Source of the DNA: Fimenecus sp052273625 | GTDB lineage: Bacteria > Bacillota > Clostridia > Oscillospirales > Acutalibacteraceae | Direction: 5' to 3' | Assembly: GCA_052273625.1 (NCBI GenBank) | Contig: DAVZHW010000007.1 | Location: forward strand, 1-64,000 | DNA length: 64,000 bases | Part shown: positions 23,780-32,421 of the stretch, in pieces | Position numbering within the stretch: the first letter of the stretch is position 1 | How the letters are laid out: every line of letters starts with the position of its first letter | Translations under genes and position numbers: made by a program | The notes under the pieces: model-generated | What the model was told of the DNA's origin: nothing | The model's database searches: none | The model's input: the letters and a program-made list of their open reading frames with translations, nothing else

Positions 23780-24699
23780 ATCGTGCCTGCCTCCTTCAAA
23801 AGCTTGAGTATCAATGCCATACGCATATACTTTCCGTTCAAAACCTGCTTAAAATAGCACGCTCTCGGATCGTCGTCGATTGCAACGCTTATTTCATTTA
23901 CTCTCGGCAACGGGTGCATAATCGTAAGATCCTTCTTTGCGTTTTCGAGCTTGTCGGGAGTGAGAATATAGCTGTCCTTTAAGCGAAGATAATCCTCCTC
24001 GTTGAAAAACCTCTCTCTTTGAACTCTTGTCATATAGAGAATGTCAAGCTCGGGCATTACGCTCTCAAGGTCGGTCGTCTGAACGTAAGGTATGTTCTTA
24101 TTTTTTATTGAATCACGCTTAACATAGCTCGGAAGCTTAAGCTCTTCGGGAGAAATAAGCACAAACTTAATTCCGCTGTATCTTGAAAGAGCGTTTATAA
24201 GCGAATGGACTGTTCTGCCGAATTTAAGGTCTCCGCAAAGCCCGACGGTCAAATCGGTAAATCTGCCCTTTTCACGATAAATCGTAAGCAAATCCGCAAG
24301 CGTTTGAGTCGGGTGGCAATGACCGCCGTCGCCTGCGTTTATGACGGGAATCGAAGCCGCCTTTGCCGCAACAAACGCCGCACCCTCTTTCGGATGTCTC
24401 ATTGCGATTATGTCCGCATAACAGCTTACAACCTTTGCGGTATCCGATACGCTCTCGCCCTTTGACGCCGAGGAGGAAGCCGCATCCGTCATTGAAATTA
24501 CATTACCGCCCAACTCGTACATAGCCGCTTCGAAGCTCATTCTCGTCCTTGTTGACGGCTCAAAGAAAAGGGTGGCAAGCTTTTTGCCTTTACAGATGCT
24601 TTCATACTTTTTCGGATTGTCGATTATATCCAAAGCCGTTTTAACAAGCTCATCCAATTCCTCTGTCGAAAGCTCAACTATATCAATGATGCTTCTCAT
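23776..24699 (-). CDS. pyrB: PyrB: aspartate carbamoyltransferase catalytic subunit
   Basis: PyrB joins carbamoyl phosphate and aspartate in the first committed pyrimidine step. The 307-residue protein has the carbamoyl-phosphate site STRTRMSFEAAM near residues 50-61, later the HPTQTLADL motif, and the 'HPLPRVNEIS' region near the C-terminus. It is close to E. coli PyrB in length and in having a PyrI partner. A 71-base gap after pyrE contains a short CCTCAAA/TTTGAGG hairpin. Confidence 0.96.
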   Translation of the reverse strand: MRSIIDIVELSTEELDELVKTALDIIDNPKKYESICKGKKLATLFFEPSTRTRMSFEAAMYELGGNVISMTDAASSSASKGESVSDTAKVVSCYADIIAMRHPKEGAAFVAAKAASIPVINAGDGGHCHPTQTLADLLTIYREKGRFTDLTVGLCGDLKFGRTVHSLINALSRYSGIKFVLISPEELKLPSYVKRDSIKNKNIPYVQTTDLESVMPELDILYMTRVQRERFFNEEDYLRLKDSYILTPDKLENAKKDLTIMHPLPRVNEISVAIDDDPRACYFKQVLNGKYMRMALILKLLKEAGTI

Positions 24700-24770
24700 G
24701 GTTCACCATAGCCTTTCTGCCACCTCAAAATTATTTTGTCATAAACTTTGAGGGCATTATAATCTAATTA

Positions 24771-25409
24771 TTATGCTCCTATCCAGCTTTCATCCGAGGG
24801 ATTGTTTCTGAATGCGATAAGCCTTTTAATATCTTCGGGCTTAATGTAGCCTTCCTGTGCGGCAACCTCTGCGATATGGTCGAAGTCTGTAAGAGAAACA
24901 TTCTTAACATCAGCCTCTTTAAGTCTGTCAAGACCCTTCTGCATACCGTAAGTGAAGATTGAAACAACGCCCAAAACCTCTGCGCCTGCCTCACGAAGAA
25001 CATTTACAACCTCGATAACGCTGCCGCCTGTTGAGATAAGGTCCTCGACAACAACAACCTTCTGACCTTTTTCAAGTCTGCCCTCAATCTGATTCTGTCT
25101 GCCGTGGTCCTTTGCGCCAGAGCGAACATAACCCATAGGCATATCAAGAAGATGAGCCGTGATAGCCGCATGAGCAATACCTGCGGTCGAAGTACCCATA
25201 AGCACCTCAGCCTCGGGATAATATTCCTTTACAAGCTCAGCCAAGCCCTTTTCGACGTCTGTGCGTACCTCGGGAGCAGTAAGAGTAAGTCTGTTATCAC
25301 AATAAACGGGGCTTTTAATTCCGCTTGCCCATGTAAACGGCTCTTCCGGACGGAAGAAAACCGCCTTAATTTTAAGTAAATCCTTTGCAATAAGTTCTTT
25401 GAGTTCCAT
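24771..25409 (-). CDS. pyrE: PyrE: orotate phosphoribosyltransferase
   Basis: PyrE forms orotidine monophosphate from orotate and PRPP. The 212-residue protein has the PRPP-binding signature VVVVEDLISTGGS near residues 118-130, and an early catalytic loop with RSGAKDHGRQNQIEG. It sits 15 bases downstream of pyrF in the operon, in the order pyrF-pyrE. Confidence 0.95.
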   Translation of the reverse strand: MELKELIAKDLLKIKAVFFRPEEPFTWASGIKSPVYCDNRLTLTAPEVRTDVEKGLAELVKEYYPEAEVLMGTSTAGIAHAAITAHLLDMPMGYVRSGAKDHGRQNQIEGRLEKGQKVVVVEDLISTGGSVIEVVNVLREAGAEVLGVVSIFTYGMQKGLDRLKEADVKNVSLTDFDHIAEVAAQEGYIKPEDIKRLIAFRNNPSDESWIGA

Positions 25410-25424
25410 TTTGTTTCTCCTTAC

Positions 25425-26123
25425 TTAATCAACAAATTCTTTTATACAACGCTCATACGCTTCAACGGGATTTTCCGCCGCTGTAATCGGTCTGCCTACG
25501 ACAATGTAATCAGAGCCGATTTCCTTTGCCTGTGCAGGCGTCATAACACGCTTTTGGTCGCCTATATCTCCGTCTGCAAAGCGAACACCGGGGGTAACGG
25601 TCAAGAAGTCCTTACCGCAAACCTCGTGCACCTTTCGAGCCTCAAGCGGAGAGCAAACAACGCCGTCAAGTCCTGCGATTTTCGCATTGTGTGCGTAGTG
25701 CATAACAACCTTGTCAATCGGCTCGTGAATGAGCAAGTCGTTCTCCATAGCCTCCTGATCGGTCGAGGTAAGCTGAGTAACGGCAATCAAAAGCGGTCGT
25801 GTGCCGTCCTCTCTTGTAAGTCCCTCAAGAGCAGCCTCCATCATTCTGACAGTACCGCCTGCGTGAAGATTGCAAATATCAACATCAAGGCGTGAGAGCA
25901 CAGCCATTGACTTTTTAACTGTGTTGGGAATATCGTGAAGCTTCAAATCGAGGAAAATTTTATGTCCCCTCTTTTTAATTTCCCTGACAATCTGCGGACC
26001 CTCAGCATAGAAAAGCTCCATACCGATTTTAACAAAGGGCTTACGCTCTGTAAACAGGTCAAGAAATTCATAAGTCTTTTCTGCGCTCGCAAAGTCGCAG
26101 GCTACAATTACGTCCTTACCCAT
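25425..26123 (-). CDS. pyrF: PyrF: orotidine 5'-phosphate decarboxylase
   Basis: PyrF makes UMP from OMP. The 232-residue TIM-barrel protein contains the active-site DLKLHDIPNT near residues 59-68 and the phosphate-binding TPGVRFADGD and DYIVVGRPI. It begins at the last base of the pyrD gene, showing tight coupling. Confidence 0.95.
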   Translation of the reverse strand: MGKDVIVACDFASAEKTYEFLDLFTERKPFVKIGMELFYAEGPQIVREIKKRGHKIFLDLKLHDIPNTVKKSMAVLSRLDVDICNLHAGGTVRMMEAALEGLTREDGTRPLLIAVTQLTSTDQEAMENDLLIHEPIDKVVMHYAHNAKIAGLDGVVCSPLEARKVHEVCGKDFLTVTPGVRFADGDIGDQKRVMTPAQAKEIGSDYIVVGRPITAAENPVEAYERCIKEFVD

Positions 26124-27034
26124 TATTCAACAACTCCTATTATATCACTGATATTATTTATTCTGTACTTATCAAGCACCGACGGCAATTCGTTTATTAT
26201 GTCACGGCAAGCATAGGGGTTTACAAGGTTTTGTGCGCCGATTTCAACCGCCGTTGCGCCTGCCATCATCATTTCGACAACATCCTCGGCAGTGCTTACG
26301 CCTCCCATTCCGACAACGGGAATGTTTACTGCGTGAGATACCTGATACACCATTCTCACAGCCACGGGGAATATGGCAGAGCCTGAAAATCCGCCCATTT
26401 TATTTTTAATAACAGGCTGTCTTTTATTCAAATCAATCCTCATTCCGAGCATTGTATTGATAAGGCTTATTCCGTCTGCCCCCGCTTCCTCGCAAGCCTT
26501 TGCAATCGCAGCAATATCCGTTACGTTGGGAGAGAGCTTAACGATAACGGGCTTTTTGGTAACATTTTTTACCGCCCTTGTAACCTCTGCCGCAGCATTC
26601 GGGTCTGTGCCGAAGCTCATACCGCCGCCGTGAACGTTCGGACAGCTGACATTGACCTCAAGCCAGCCGACCTGCTCCTCTTTATCGAGCTTTTCGCAGG
26701 TGTAGGCATAGTCCTCAACGGAAAATCCGCTGACATTTGCCATAACAGGCTTGTTAAAGCATTTTTTGAGCTTCGGAAGCTCGGTTGAAATGACCTTTTC
26801 GACACCGGGGTTTTGAAGTCCGACGGCATTTATCATACCCGAGGGACATTCTGCGATTCTCGGCGTGGGATTGCCGAAACGAGCGTCCTTTGTTGTGCCC
26901 TTGAATGAAAATGTGCCGAGGCAATTTATATCGTAAAGCTCCGCAAATTCATATCCGAAGCCGAATGTGCCCGAAGCAGGAATTACGGGATTGTCAAGCT
27001 CAATACCGCAAAGGTTTACACTTAATCTTCCCAT
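26123..27034 (-). CDS. pyrD: PyrD: dihydroorotate dehydrogenase, class 1B catalytic subunit
   Basis: This FMN enzyme oxidises dihydroorotate to orotate and passes electrons through PyrK to NAD+. The 303-residue protein has the class 1 catalytic loop NVSCPNVHGGGMSFG near residues 128-142, in which Cys is the base, and the FMN-binding end VVGMGGVSTAEDVVE. pyrK lies directly upstream and overlaps it by 13 bases, which defines class 1B. Confidence 0.95.
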   Translation of the reverse strand: MGRLSVNLCGIELDNPVIPASGTFGFGYEFAELYDINCLGTFSFKGTTKDARFGNPTPRIAECPSGMINAVGLQNPGVEKVISTELPKLKKCFNKPVMANVSGFSVEDYAYTCEKLDKEEQVGWLEVNVSCPNVHGGGMSFGTDPNAAAEVTRAVKNVTKKPVIVKLSPNVTDIAAIAKACEEAGADGISLINTMLGMRIDLNKRQPVIKNKMGGFSGSAIFPVAVRMVYQVSHAVNIPVVGMGGVSTAEDVVEMMMAGATAVEIGAQNLVNPYACRDIINELPSVLDKYRINNISDIIGVVE

Positions 27035-27756
27035 AAAATCTCCTCCCTTTCAAGCACAGGGCCGTCTTTACAAATTCGCTTGTAGCCTGTGATTGTCTTA
27101 CAGCTGCAACCCATACAAGCGCCGAAGCCGCAACCCATTCTCTCCTCGAAGCTGAACTGACCCGAGGTTTTTGCGGTCTTATACACCGCCTTGAGCATCG
27201 GCTCGGGACCGCAGCAATAGAAATATGTGTAGTCGGTATCCATTGCGTTTGTAACAAAGCCCTTTACGCCGTAGCTGCCGTCAACCGTTGTAACGGTAAC
27301 CTCACAGCCGAGAGCCTTGAACTCATTTTCGTAAAAGACTTCACTCTTTGTGTTAAAGCCCAGCACGACCGACACCTTTTTGCCCTGCTCTATGAGTTTT
27401 TTAGCAAGCAAATACATAGGCGGTACACCTACTCCGCCGCCGATAAGCAACGGAGAGCTTCCGCTTTTTTCAAGGTCATAGCCGTTACCGAGGCCTGTAA
27501 GAACATCCAAAACAGCGCCGTTTTCAAGCTCTTTCATAGCCTGTGTACCCTTGCCGACAACCTTGTATATTATCGTAAGGGTATCGCCGTCTTTATCGCA
27601 AACAGAAATGGGACGACGAAGAAAAAGACCGTCTAATTTTATATTGACAAACTGACCCGATGCGGTAATATCCGAGCAATCACCGCAAAGCGTCATTTTA
27701 TATACATTTTCGGTAAGCGGAATATTATCCTTTACCGTCAATAAAGCCTGTTTCAT
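27022..27756 (-). CDS. pyrK: PyrK: electron-transfer subunit of dihydroorotate dehydrogenase
   Basis: PyrK carries FAD and a [2Fe-2S] cluster and lets dihydroorotate dehydrogenase reduce NAD+. The 244-residue protein begins with a ferredoxin-reductase-type FAD domain (FLRRPISVCDKD near residues 47-58), then an NAD domain (LLIGGGVGVPPMYLLAK), and ends with the cluster cysteines in CGFGACMGCSCKT followed by a last Cys in RICKDGP. Confidence 0.95.
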   Translation of the reverse strand: MKQALLTVKDNIPLTENVYKMTLCGDCSDITASGQFVNIKLDGLFLRRPISVCDKDGDTLTIIYKVVGKGTQAMKELENGAVLDVLTGLGNGYDLEKSGSSPLLIGGGVGVPPMYLLAKKLIEQGKKVSVVLGFNTKSEVFYENEFKALGCEVTVTTVDGSYGVKGFVTNAMDTDYTYFYCCGPEPMLKAVYKTAKTSGQFSFEERMGCGFGACMGCSCKTITGYKRICKDGPVLEREEILWED

Positions 27757-27765
27757 CTTATCTCC

Positions 27766-30700
27766 TTAAGCGTCGATAGTTGAAATTGTAAGCGTTGTTT
27801 CCTCAAGTACATCAAGAAGTACACGAACCGTATCAAGTGAGGTAAACATTGTTACATTGTTTTCGGTAGCGCAACGGCGGATTTCAACACCGTCATCATA
27901 ATGATTGCCCGAAAGTATCGCCCTTGTGTTAATAACATAGCTTACATAGCCTGCACGGATAGAGTCAAGGATTTCTTCGCTTCCCTCGGAAATCTTACCC
28001 CTTACTTTTGTGCGGATACCGTTCTTTTTCAATATGTCTGCCGTACCGCTTGTAGCCTCAATGTTGAAGCCCATATTGTAAAATCTGCGAATAAGCGGAA
28101 TTGCCTCCTGCTTATCCTCATCTGCGAGCGTTACAAGCACTGTGCCGTAATTTTGAAGGTTCATTCCCGAAGCGGTCAAAGCCTTGAACATTGCACGGTG
28201 GAGCTTATCGTCATAGCCGATAGCCTCTCCCGTTGATTTCATTTCGGGAGAAAGATAAGCGTCAAGTCCCTTAATCTTGTTGAATGAGAATACCGGAACT
28301 TTTGCATAATGACGTTTTTTCTCCTCGGGATAAAGCTCAAAAATTCCCTGCTCCTTTAAGCTCTTGCCGAGGATAACCTCTGTTGCAATGTCGGCAAGCG
28401 AATAGCCTGTTGCTTTTGAAAGGAACGGCACCGTTCTTGACGAACGGGGGTTTACCTCGATTATATAAACATTGTCCTGCGGGTCAACGATAAACTGAAT
28501 GTTGTAAAGACCGATTATGCCTATTCCGAGACCGAGCTTCTTTGCATACTGCAAGATTATGCCCTTTACCTTATCGGAAATTGAGAATGTCGGATAAACG
28601 CTTATCGAGTCGCCCGAGTGAACGCCTGTTCTCTCAACCAATTCCATAATGCCGGGTACAAATACATTTATACCGTCGCAGATTGCGTCAACCTCAACCT
28701 CTTTACCTTGAATGTACTTGTCAACAAGTACAGGCTTGTCCTCGTCGATTTCAACGGCAGTTTTAAGGTAGTGCTTCAAATCCTCGTCCTTGGAAACTAT
28801 CTGCATAGCACGGCCGCCGAGAACGAATGAGGGGCGAACAAGTACGGGATAACCGATTTCATTTGCCGCTTTAAGACCGTCCTCAATATTTGTAACAGCC
28901 TTGCCCTTGGGCTGAGGAATATCAAGGTCTTTAAGGATTTTTTCAAAGCTGTCTCTGTTCTCTGCCTTTTCGATAGCGGCACAGTCTGTACCGATAATCT
29001 TAACGCCTCTGTCCATAAGCGGCTGAGCAAGGTTGATTGCAGTCTGACCGCCGAGTGAAGCGATTACGCCCTCAGGCTTTTCAAAGTCGATTATCGCCAT
29101 AACGTCCTCGGGAGTAAGCGGCTCGAAATAGAGCTTGTCCGCTGTGGTGTAGTCGGTAGATACTGTTTCGGGGTTATTGTTGATGATAATAGCCTCATAG
29201 CCTGCACGCTTGATTGTCTGAACTGCGTGAACGGTCGAATAGTCAAACTCAACGCCCTGACCGATACGGATAGGACCTGCGCCGAGAACGATTATTTTCT
29301 TTTTATCGGTAAGTCTTGAAGCGTTCTCGCCCGTGTATGATGAGTAGAGATATGCTATGTACTTGCCTGTGTGGAGGGTATCAACCATTTTGAATACGGG
29401 AATGATACCGTTCGCCTTTCTTGTGTTATAAACGTCGATTTCAGGCATATTCCAAACCTTTGAAATGTACTTGTCGGAAATACCCATAGTCTTTGCCGCC
29501 TTGAGAACCTCGACAGAGCCGACATTCTCCTTGAGCTTGTTTTCCATTTCCACGATTCTCTTGTAGCTTTCAAGGAAAAGCTCCGTTACCTTTGTAAGCT
29601 CGTGGATTTTTTCTATTGAAACGCCTCTGCGGATAAGCTCGAATATTGCATAAACGTTGTCGTCCTTGAACTCCTGAACATAGCTCATAAGCTCTTCGTC
29701 GGTGCAACCGTCAAATTTAGCAAGGTGGAAGTGGCAAACGCCCGTTTCAAGTGAACGGACAGACTTGAGCAAGCACTCCTCAAGCGTTGAGCCGATACCC
29801 ATAACCTCGCCCGTAGCTTTCATCTGCGTACCGAGTGTGTTCGGTGCGTCAACAAACTTGTCGAACGGGAAACGGGGGAATTTTGCAACGATATAGTCGA
29901 GCGTCGGTTCAATAGCCGCTGTACCGCCTGCAACGGGGATTTCTTCAAGAGCCATACCCATAGCGATTTTAGCGGTAACTCTTGCTATCGGATAACCGCT
30001 TGCCTTTGAAGCGAGCGCCGATGAACGAGAAACTCTCGGATTTACTTCGATAAGGAAGTATTCGCTTGATTGCGGATTGAGTGCGAACTGAACGTTGCAG
30101 CCGCCCTCGATTTTAAGCTCACGAATGATTTTAATAGCGCTGTCGTTGAGCATTTTAAGGTCGTGATCGTTGAGTGAAAGAATGGGTGCTACAACGATTG
30201 AGTCGCCTGTGTGAACACCTACGGGGTCAATGTTTTCCATACCGCAAATTGTGATTGCGTGATCGTTTGAGTCCCTCATTACCTCGAACTCGATTTCCTT
30301 ATATCCCTTAACGCTCTTTTCGATAAGTACCTGATGAACGGGAGAAAGCTTAAATGCGTTTGTGCCGATTTCAACAAGCTCTTCTTCGTTATTTGCAAAT
30401 CCTCCGCCTGTTCCGCCCAATGTGAAAGCAGGACGCAAAACAACGGGATAACCTATCTTGACAGCAGCCTTTTTAGCCTCCTCAAGATTGTAAGTTATCT
30501 CCGACGGAATAACCGGCTCGCCTATCGACTCGCACATCTCCTTGAAAAGCTCTCTGTCCTCTGCTCTTTCGATACTCTCGCCTGAAGTTCCGAGAAGCTT
30601 TGTTCCGCACTCCTTGAGAATACCTTTCTTTTCAAGCTGCATTGCAAGGTTAAGACCCGTCTGTCCGCCGATACCCGGTACGATTGCGTCGGGACGCTCA

Positions 30701-30939
30701 TAACGGAGAATTTTTGCGATATATTCAAGCGTCAAAGGCTCCATATAGACCTTATCCGCTATTGTTGTGTCGGTCATTATTGTAGCAGGGTTTGAGTTGC
30801 AAAGGATAACCTCATAGCCCTCCTCTTTAAGCGCAAGGCAAGCCTGTGTGCCTGCATAGTCGAACTCGGCAGCCTGACCGATTACGATAGGACCCGAGCC
30901 GATAATCAATACTTTTTTAATGTCTGTTCTTTTTGCCAT
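27766..30939 (-). CDS. carB: CarB: large subunit of carbamoyl-phosphate synthase
   Basis: CarB makes carbamoyl phosphate from ammonia, bicarbonate and two ATP. The 1057-residue protein is two tandem halves, each with an ATP-grasp module (VLIIGSGPIVIGQAAEFDYA at the start and IIVLGAGPIRIGQGVEFDYS near residue 545), plus an oligomerisation region between them and a C-terminal allosteric domain. It is complete. The small glutaminase subunit CarA, normally adjacent, is not in this operon and must be encoded elsewhere. Confidence 0.97.
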   Translation of the reverse strand: MAKRTDIKKVLIIGSGPIVIGQAAEFDYAGTQACLALKEEGYEVILCNSNPATIMTDTTIADKVYMEPLTLEYIAKILRYERPDAIVPGIGGQTGLNLAMQLEKKGILKECGTKLLGTSGESIERAEDRELFKEMCESIGEPVIPSEITYNLEEAKKAAVKIGYPVVLRPAFTLGGTGGGFANNEEELVEIGTNAFKLSPVHQVLIEKSVKGYKEIEFEVMRDSNDHAITICGMENIDPVGVHTGDSIVVAPILSLNDHDLKMLNDSAIKIIRELKIEGGCNVQFALNPQSSEYFLIEVNPRVSRSSALASKASGYPIARVTAKIAMGMALEEIPVAGGTAAIEPTLDYIVAKFPRFPFDKFVDAPNTLGTQMKATGEVMGIGSTLEECLLKSVRSLETGVCHFHLAKFDGCTDEELMSYVQEFKDDNVYAIFELIRRGVSIEKIHELTKVTELFLESYKRIVEMENKLKENVGSVEVLKAAKTMGISDKYISKVWNMPEIDVYNTRKANGIIPVFKMVDTLHTGKYIAYLYSSYTGENASRLTDKKKIIVLGAGPIRIGQGVEFDYSTVHAVQTIKRAGYEAIIINNNPETVSTDYTTADKLYFEPLTPEDVMAIIDFEKPEGVIASLGGQTAINLAQPLMDRGVKIIGTDCAAIEKAENRDSFEKILKDLDIPQPKGKAVTNIEDGLKAANEIGYPVLVRPSFVLGGRAMQIVSKDEDLKHYLKTAVEIDEDKPVLVDKYIQGKEVEVDAICDGINVFVPGIMELVERTGVHSGDSISVYPTFSISDKVKGIILQYAKKLGLGIGIIGLYNIQFIVDPQDNVYIIEVNPRSSRTVPFLSKATGYSLADIATEVILGKSLKEQGIFELYPEEKKRHYAKVPVFSFNKIKGLDAYLSPEMKSTGEAIGYDDKLHRAMFKALTASGMNLQNYGTVLVTLADEDKQEAIPLIRRFYNMGFNIEATSGTADILKKNGIRTKVRGKISEGSEEILDSIRAGYVSYVINTRAILSGNHYDDGVEIRRCATENNVTMFTSLDTVRVLLDVLEETTLTISTIDA

Positions 30940-30963
30940 ACTTTTTTCCTCCGATTTTATATA

Positions 30964-32184
30964 TTAAAGCTTCTTATATGCTGTTTTGCCGTTGCAAACC
31001 GTCAGCTCGCACTCGCCGAATACCTCTTCGTCCTCAAACGGGGTAGCCTTTCCCATTGAGAGAAATTTCGATGGATTTATAACGGTTTTTTTATCTAAAT
31101 CCCACACGGTAAAGCTGTTGTCGTACTCGATGCCGAAACGCTTTCTCGGATTGACCGCCAAAAGCTCAACAAGCCTTTCAAGTGAGATTATATTCTTTTT
31201 AACAAGGTGCGTGTAGAGAAGCTGAAAAGCCGTTTCAATGCCGACAATTCCGAATGCACTCTTTTCAAGTCCTCTTGATTTTTCCTCTTGACTGTGCGGT
31301 GCGTGGTCGGTTGCTATCATATCAATAGTGCCGTCTGTCACGCCGTCTATCAGCGCCTGCCTATCCTCTTTCGAGCGAAGCGGTGGGTTCATTTTGAACC
31401 GTCCGTCCTCTTTCAAGTCCTCGTCCGTAAGTATCAGATAATGCGGTCCTGTTTCGCAAGTGATATTAACGCCCTCCGCCTTAGCCTGCCTTATAAGCTC
31501 AACGCTCTCCTTACAGGAAATGTGACAAACATGATAAGCACAGCCTGTCTGCTTACAAAGCTCAATATCCCTTTTTATCGGTCCCCACTCACTCTCCGAG
31601 CAAATTCCCCTGTGCGAGTGTTCGCTTGCGTAAACGCCGTCGTGAATGTATCCGCCGTGAAGCAATGAATTATCCTCACAATGAGCGACGATTATCTTGC
31701 CGAGCGCTTTCGCCCTGAGCATAGCCTCTTTCATCATTTCCTCCGACTGAACACCTCTGCCGTCATCGGAAAAAGCGACTACATCCTTTGCCATATTTTC
31801 CATATCGGAAAGCTCTTCGCCGTTTTGACCGACGGTGATTGCTCCGTACGGCAAAACATTTATAACAGCGTCCTTTTTTATTATGTCAAGCTGTTCCTTC
31901 AAGTGCTCCGGAGAGTCGGGTACAGGCTTCAAATTGGGCATTGAAAAGACCGTTGTATACCCACCGTGAGCCGATGCCTGCGTGCCTGTTTTTATCGTTT
32001 CCTTATAAGAAAAGCCCGGCTGACGCAAATGCACATGCACATCGCAAAAGCCGGGGAAAATCATATATTGGGAAGAATTATAAACACTTGTTCCGATTTC
32101 GGAAAATGCGTCTAAAACCGTTTCCTTTGTGAACTGAGGAAACGATGTCAAGGTACATATCTGAGCATTTATGATGTTGTTCAT
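30964..32184 (-). CDS. pyrC: PyrC: dihydroorotase
   Basis: PyrC cyclises carbamoyl aspartate to dihydroorotate. The 406-residue, zinc-dependent amidohydrolase has the metal-binding FCDVHVHLRQPG near residues 45-56 and the later signature IATDHAPHS. I chose the ATG at 32184 because GGAGGA (32194-32189) lies 4 bases upstream; a longer frame starts inside the leader terminator region and is not credible. It is the first gene of the pyr operon and follows a PyrR-type attenuator. Confidence 0.94.
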   Translation of the reverse strand: MNNIINAQICTLTSFPQFTKETVLDAFSEIGTSVYNSSQYMIFPGFCDVHVHLRQPGFSYKETIKTGTQASAHGGYTTVFSMPNLKPVPDSPEHLKEQLDIIKKDAVINVLPYGAITVGQNGEELSDMENMAKDVVAFSDDGRGVQSEEMMKEAMLRAKALGKIIVAHCEDNSLLHGGYIHDGVYASEHSHRGICSESEWGPIKRDIELCKQTGCAYHVCHISCKESVELIRQAKAEGVNITCETGPHYLILTDEDLKEDGRFKMNPPLRSKEDRQALIDGVTDGTIDMIATDHAPHSQEEKSRGLEKSAFGIVGIETAFQLLYTHLVKKNIISLERLVELLAVNPRKRFGIEYDNSFTVWDLDKKTVINPSKFLSMGKATPFEDEEVFGECELTVCNGKTAYKKL

Positions 32185-32202
32185 ATAGTCCTCCGAAAAT
32201 AA

Positions 32203-32309
32203 TAAAAAGCCTTGCTTTTCGGCAAGGCTTATCTGCATAAACAAGCGACGCAATATCCCTGCGCCTTATTCATATACATATAACAAATCTTGCCGATCTC
32301 TCTGTATCG
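32203..32309 (-). promoter_or_regulatory. PyrR-type transcription attenuator of the pyr operon
   Basis: On the minus strand the leader has a short hairpin, CGAT (32309-32306) and ATCG (32297-32294) around a loop ACAGAGAG, like the PyrR recognition loop. CGGCAAG just after it (part of 32296-32289) can pair with CTTGCCGA (32226-32219), making an antiterminator. The alternative is the terminator AAGCCTTGC (32230-32222) with GCAAGGCTT (32215-32207) and a U run. High UMP or UTP bound to PyrR should stabilise the first hairpin and so favour termination. No pyrR gene is in the window. Confidence 0.72.
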
Positions 32310-32331
32310 AATTAAAGATTTACTTTTGGAT

Positions 32332-32360
32332 ATTATACCATTGAACAACACCGATGTCAA
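32332..32360 (-). promoter_or_regulatory. Promoter of the pyr operon
   Basis: On the minus strand a perfect -35 TTGACA (32360-32355) and a perfect -10 TATAAT (32337-32332) are exactly 17 bases apart, the strongest consensus promoter in the window. Confidence 0.92.
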
Positions 32361-32366
32361 TAAAAT

Positions 32367-32407
32367 AATGAGCGATTTAGCTCAAAAATTGAACTAAACC
32401 GCTCATT
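32367..32407 (-). terminator. Terminator of the pur operon
   Basis: On the minus strand a 14-bp stem (32407-32394 with 32380-32367, one G-U pair) is followed by a T-rich tract, 15 bases after the purL stop. The pyr operon promoter overlaps its downstream flank. Confidence 0.75.
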
Positions 32408-32421
32408 GCTTTTAACAGTTA

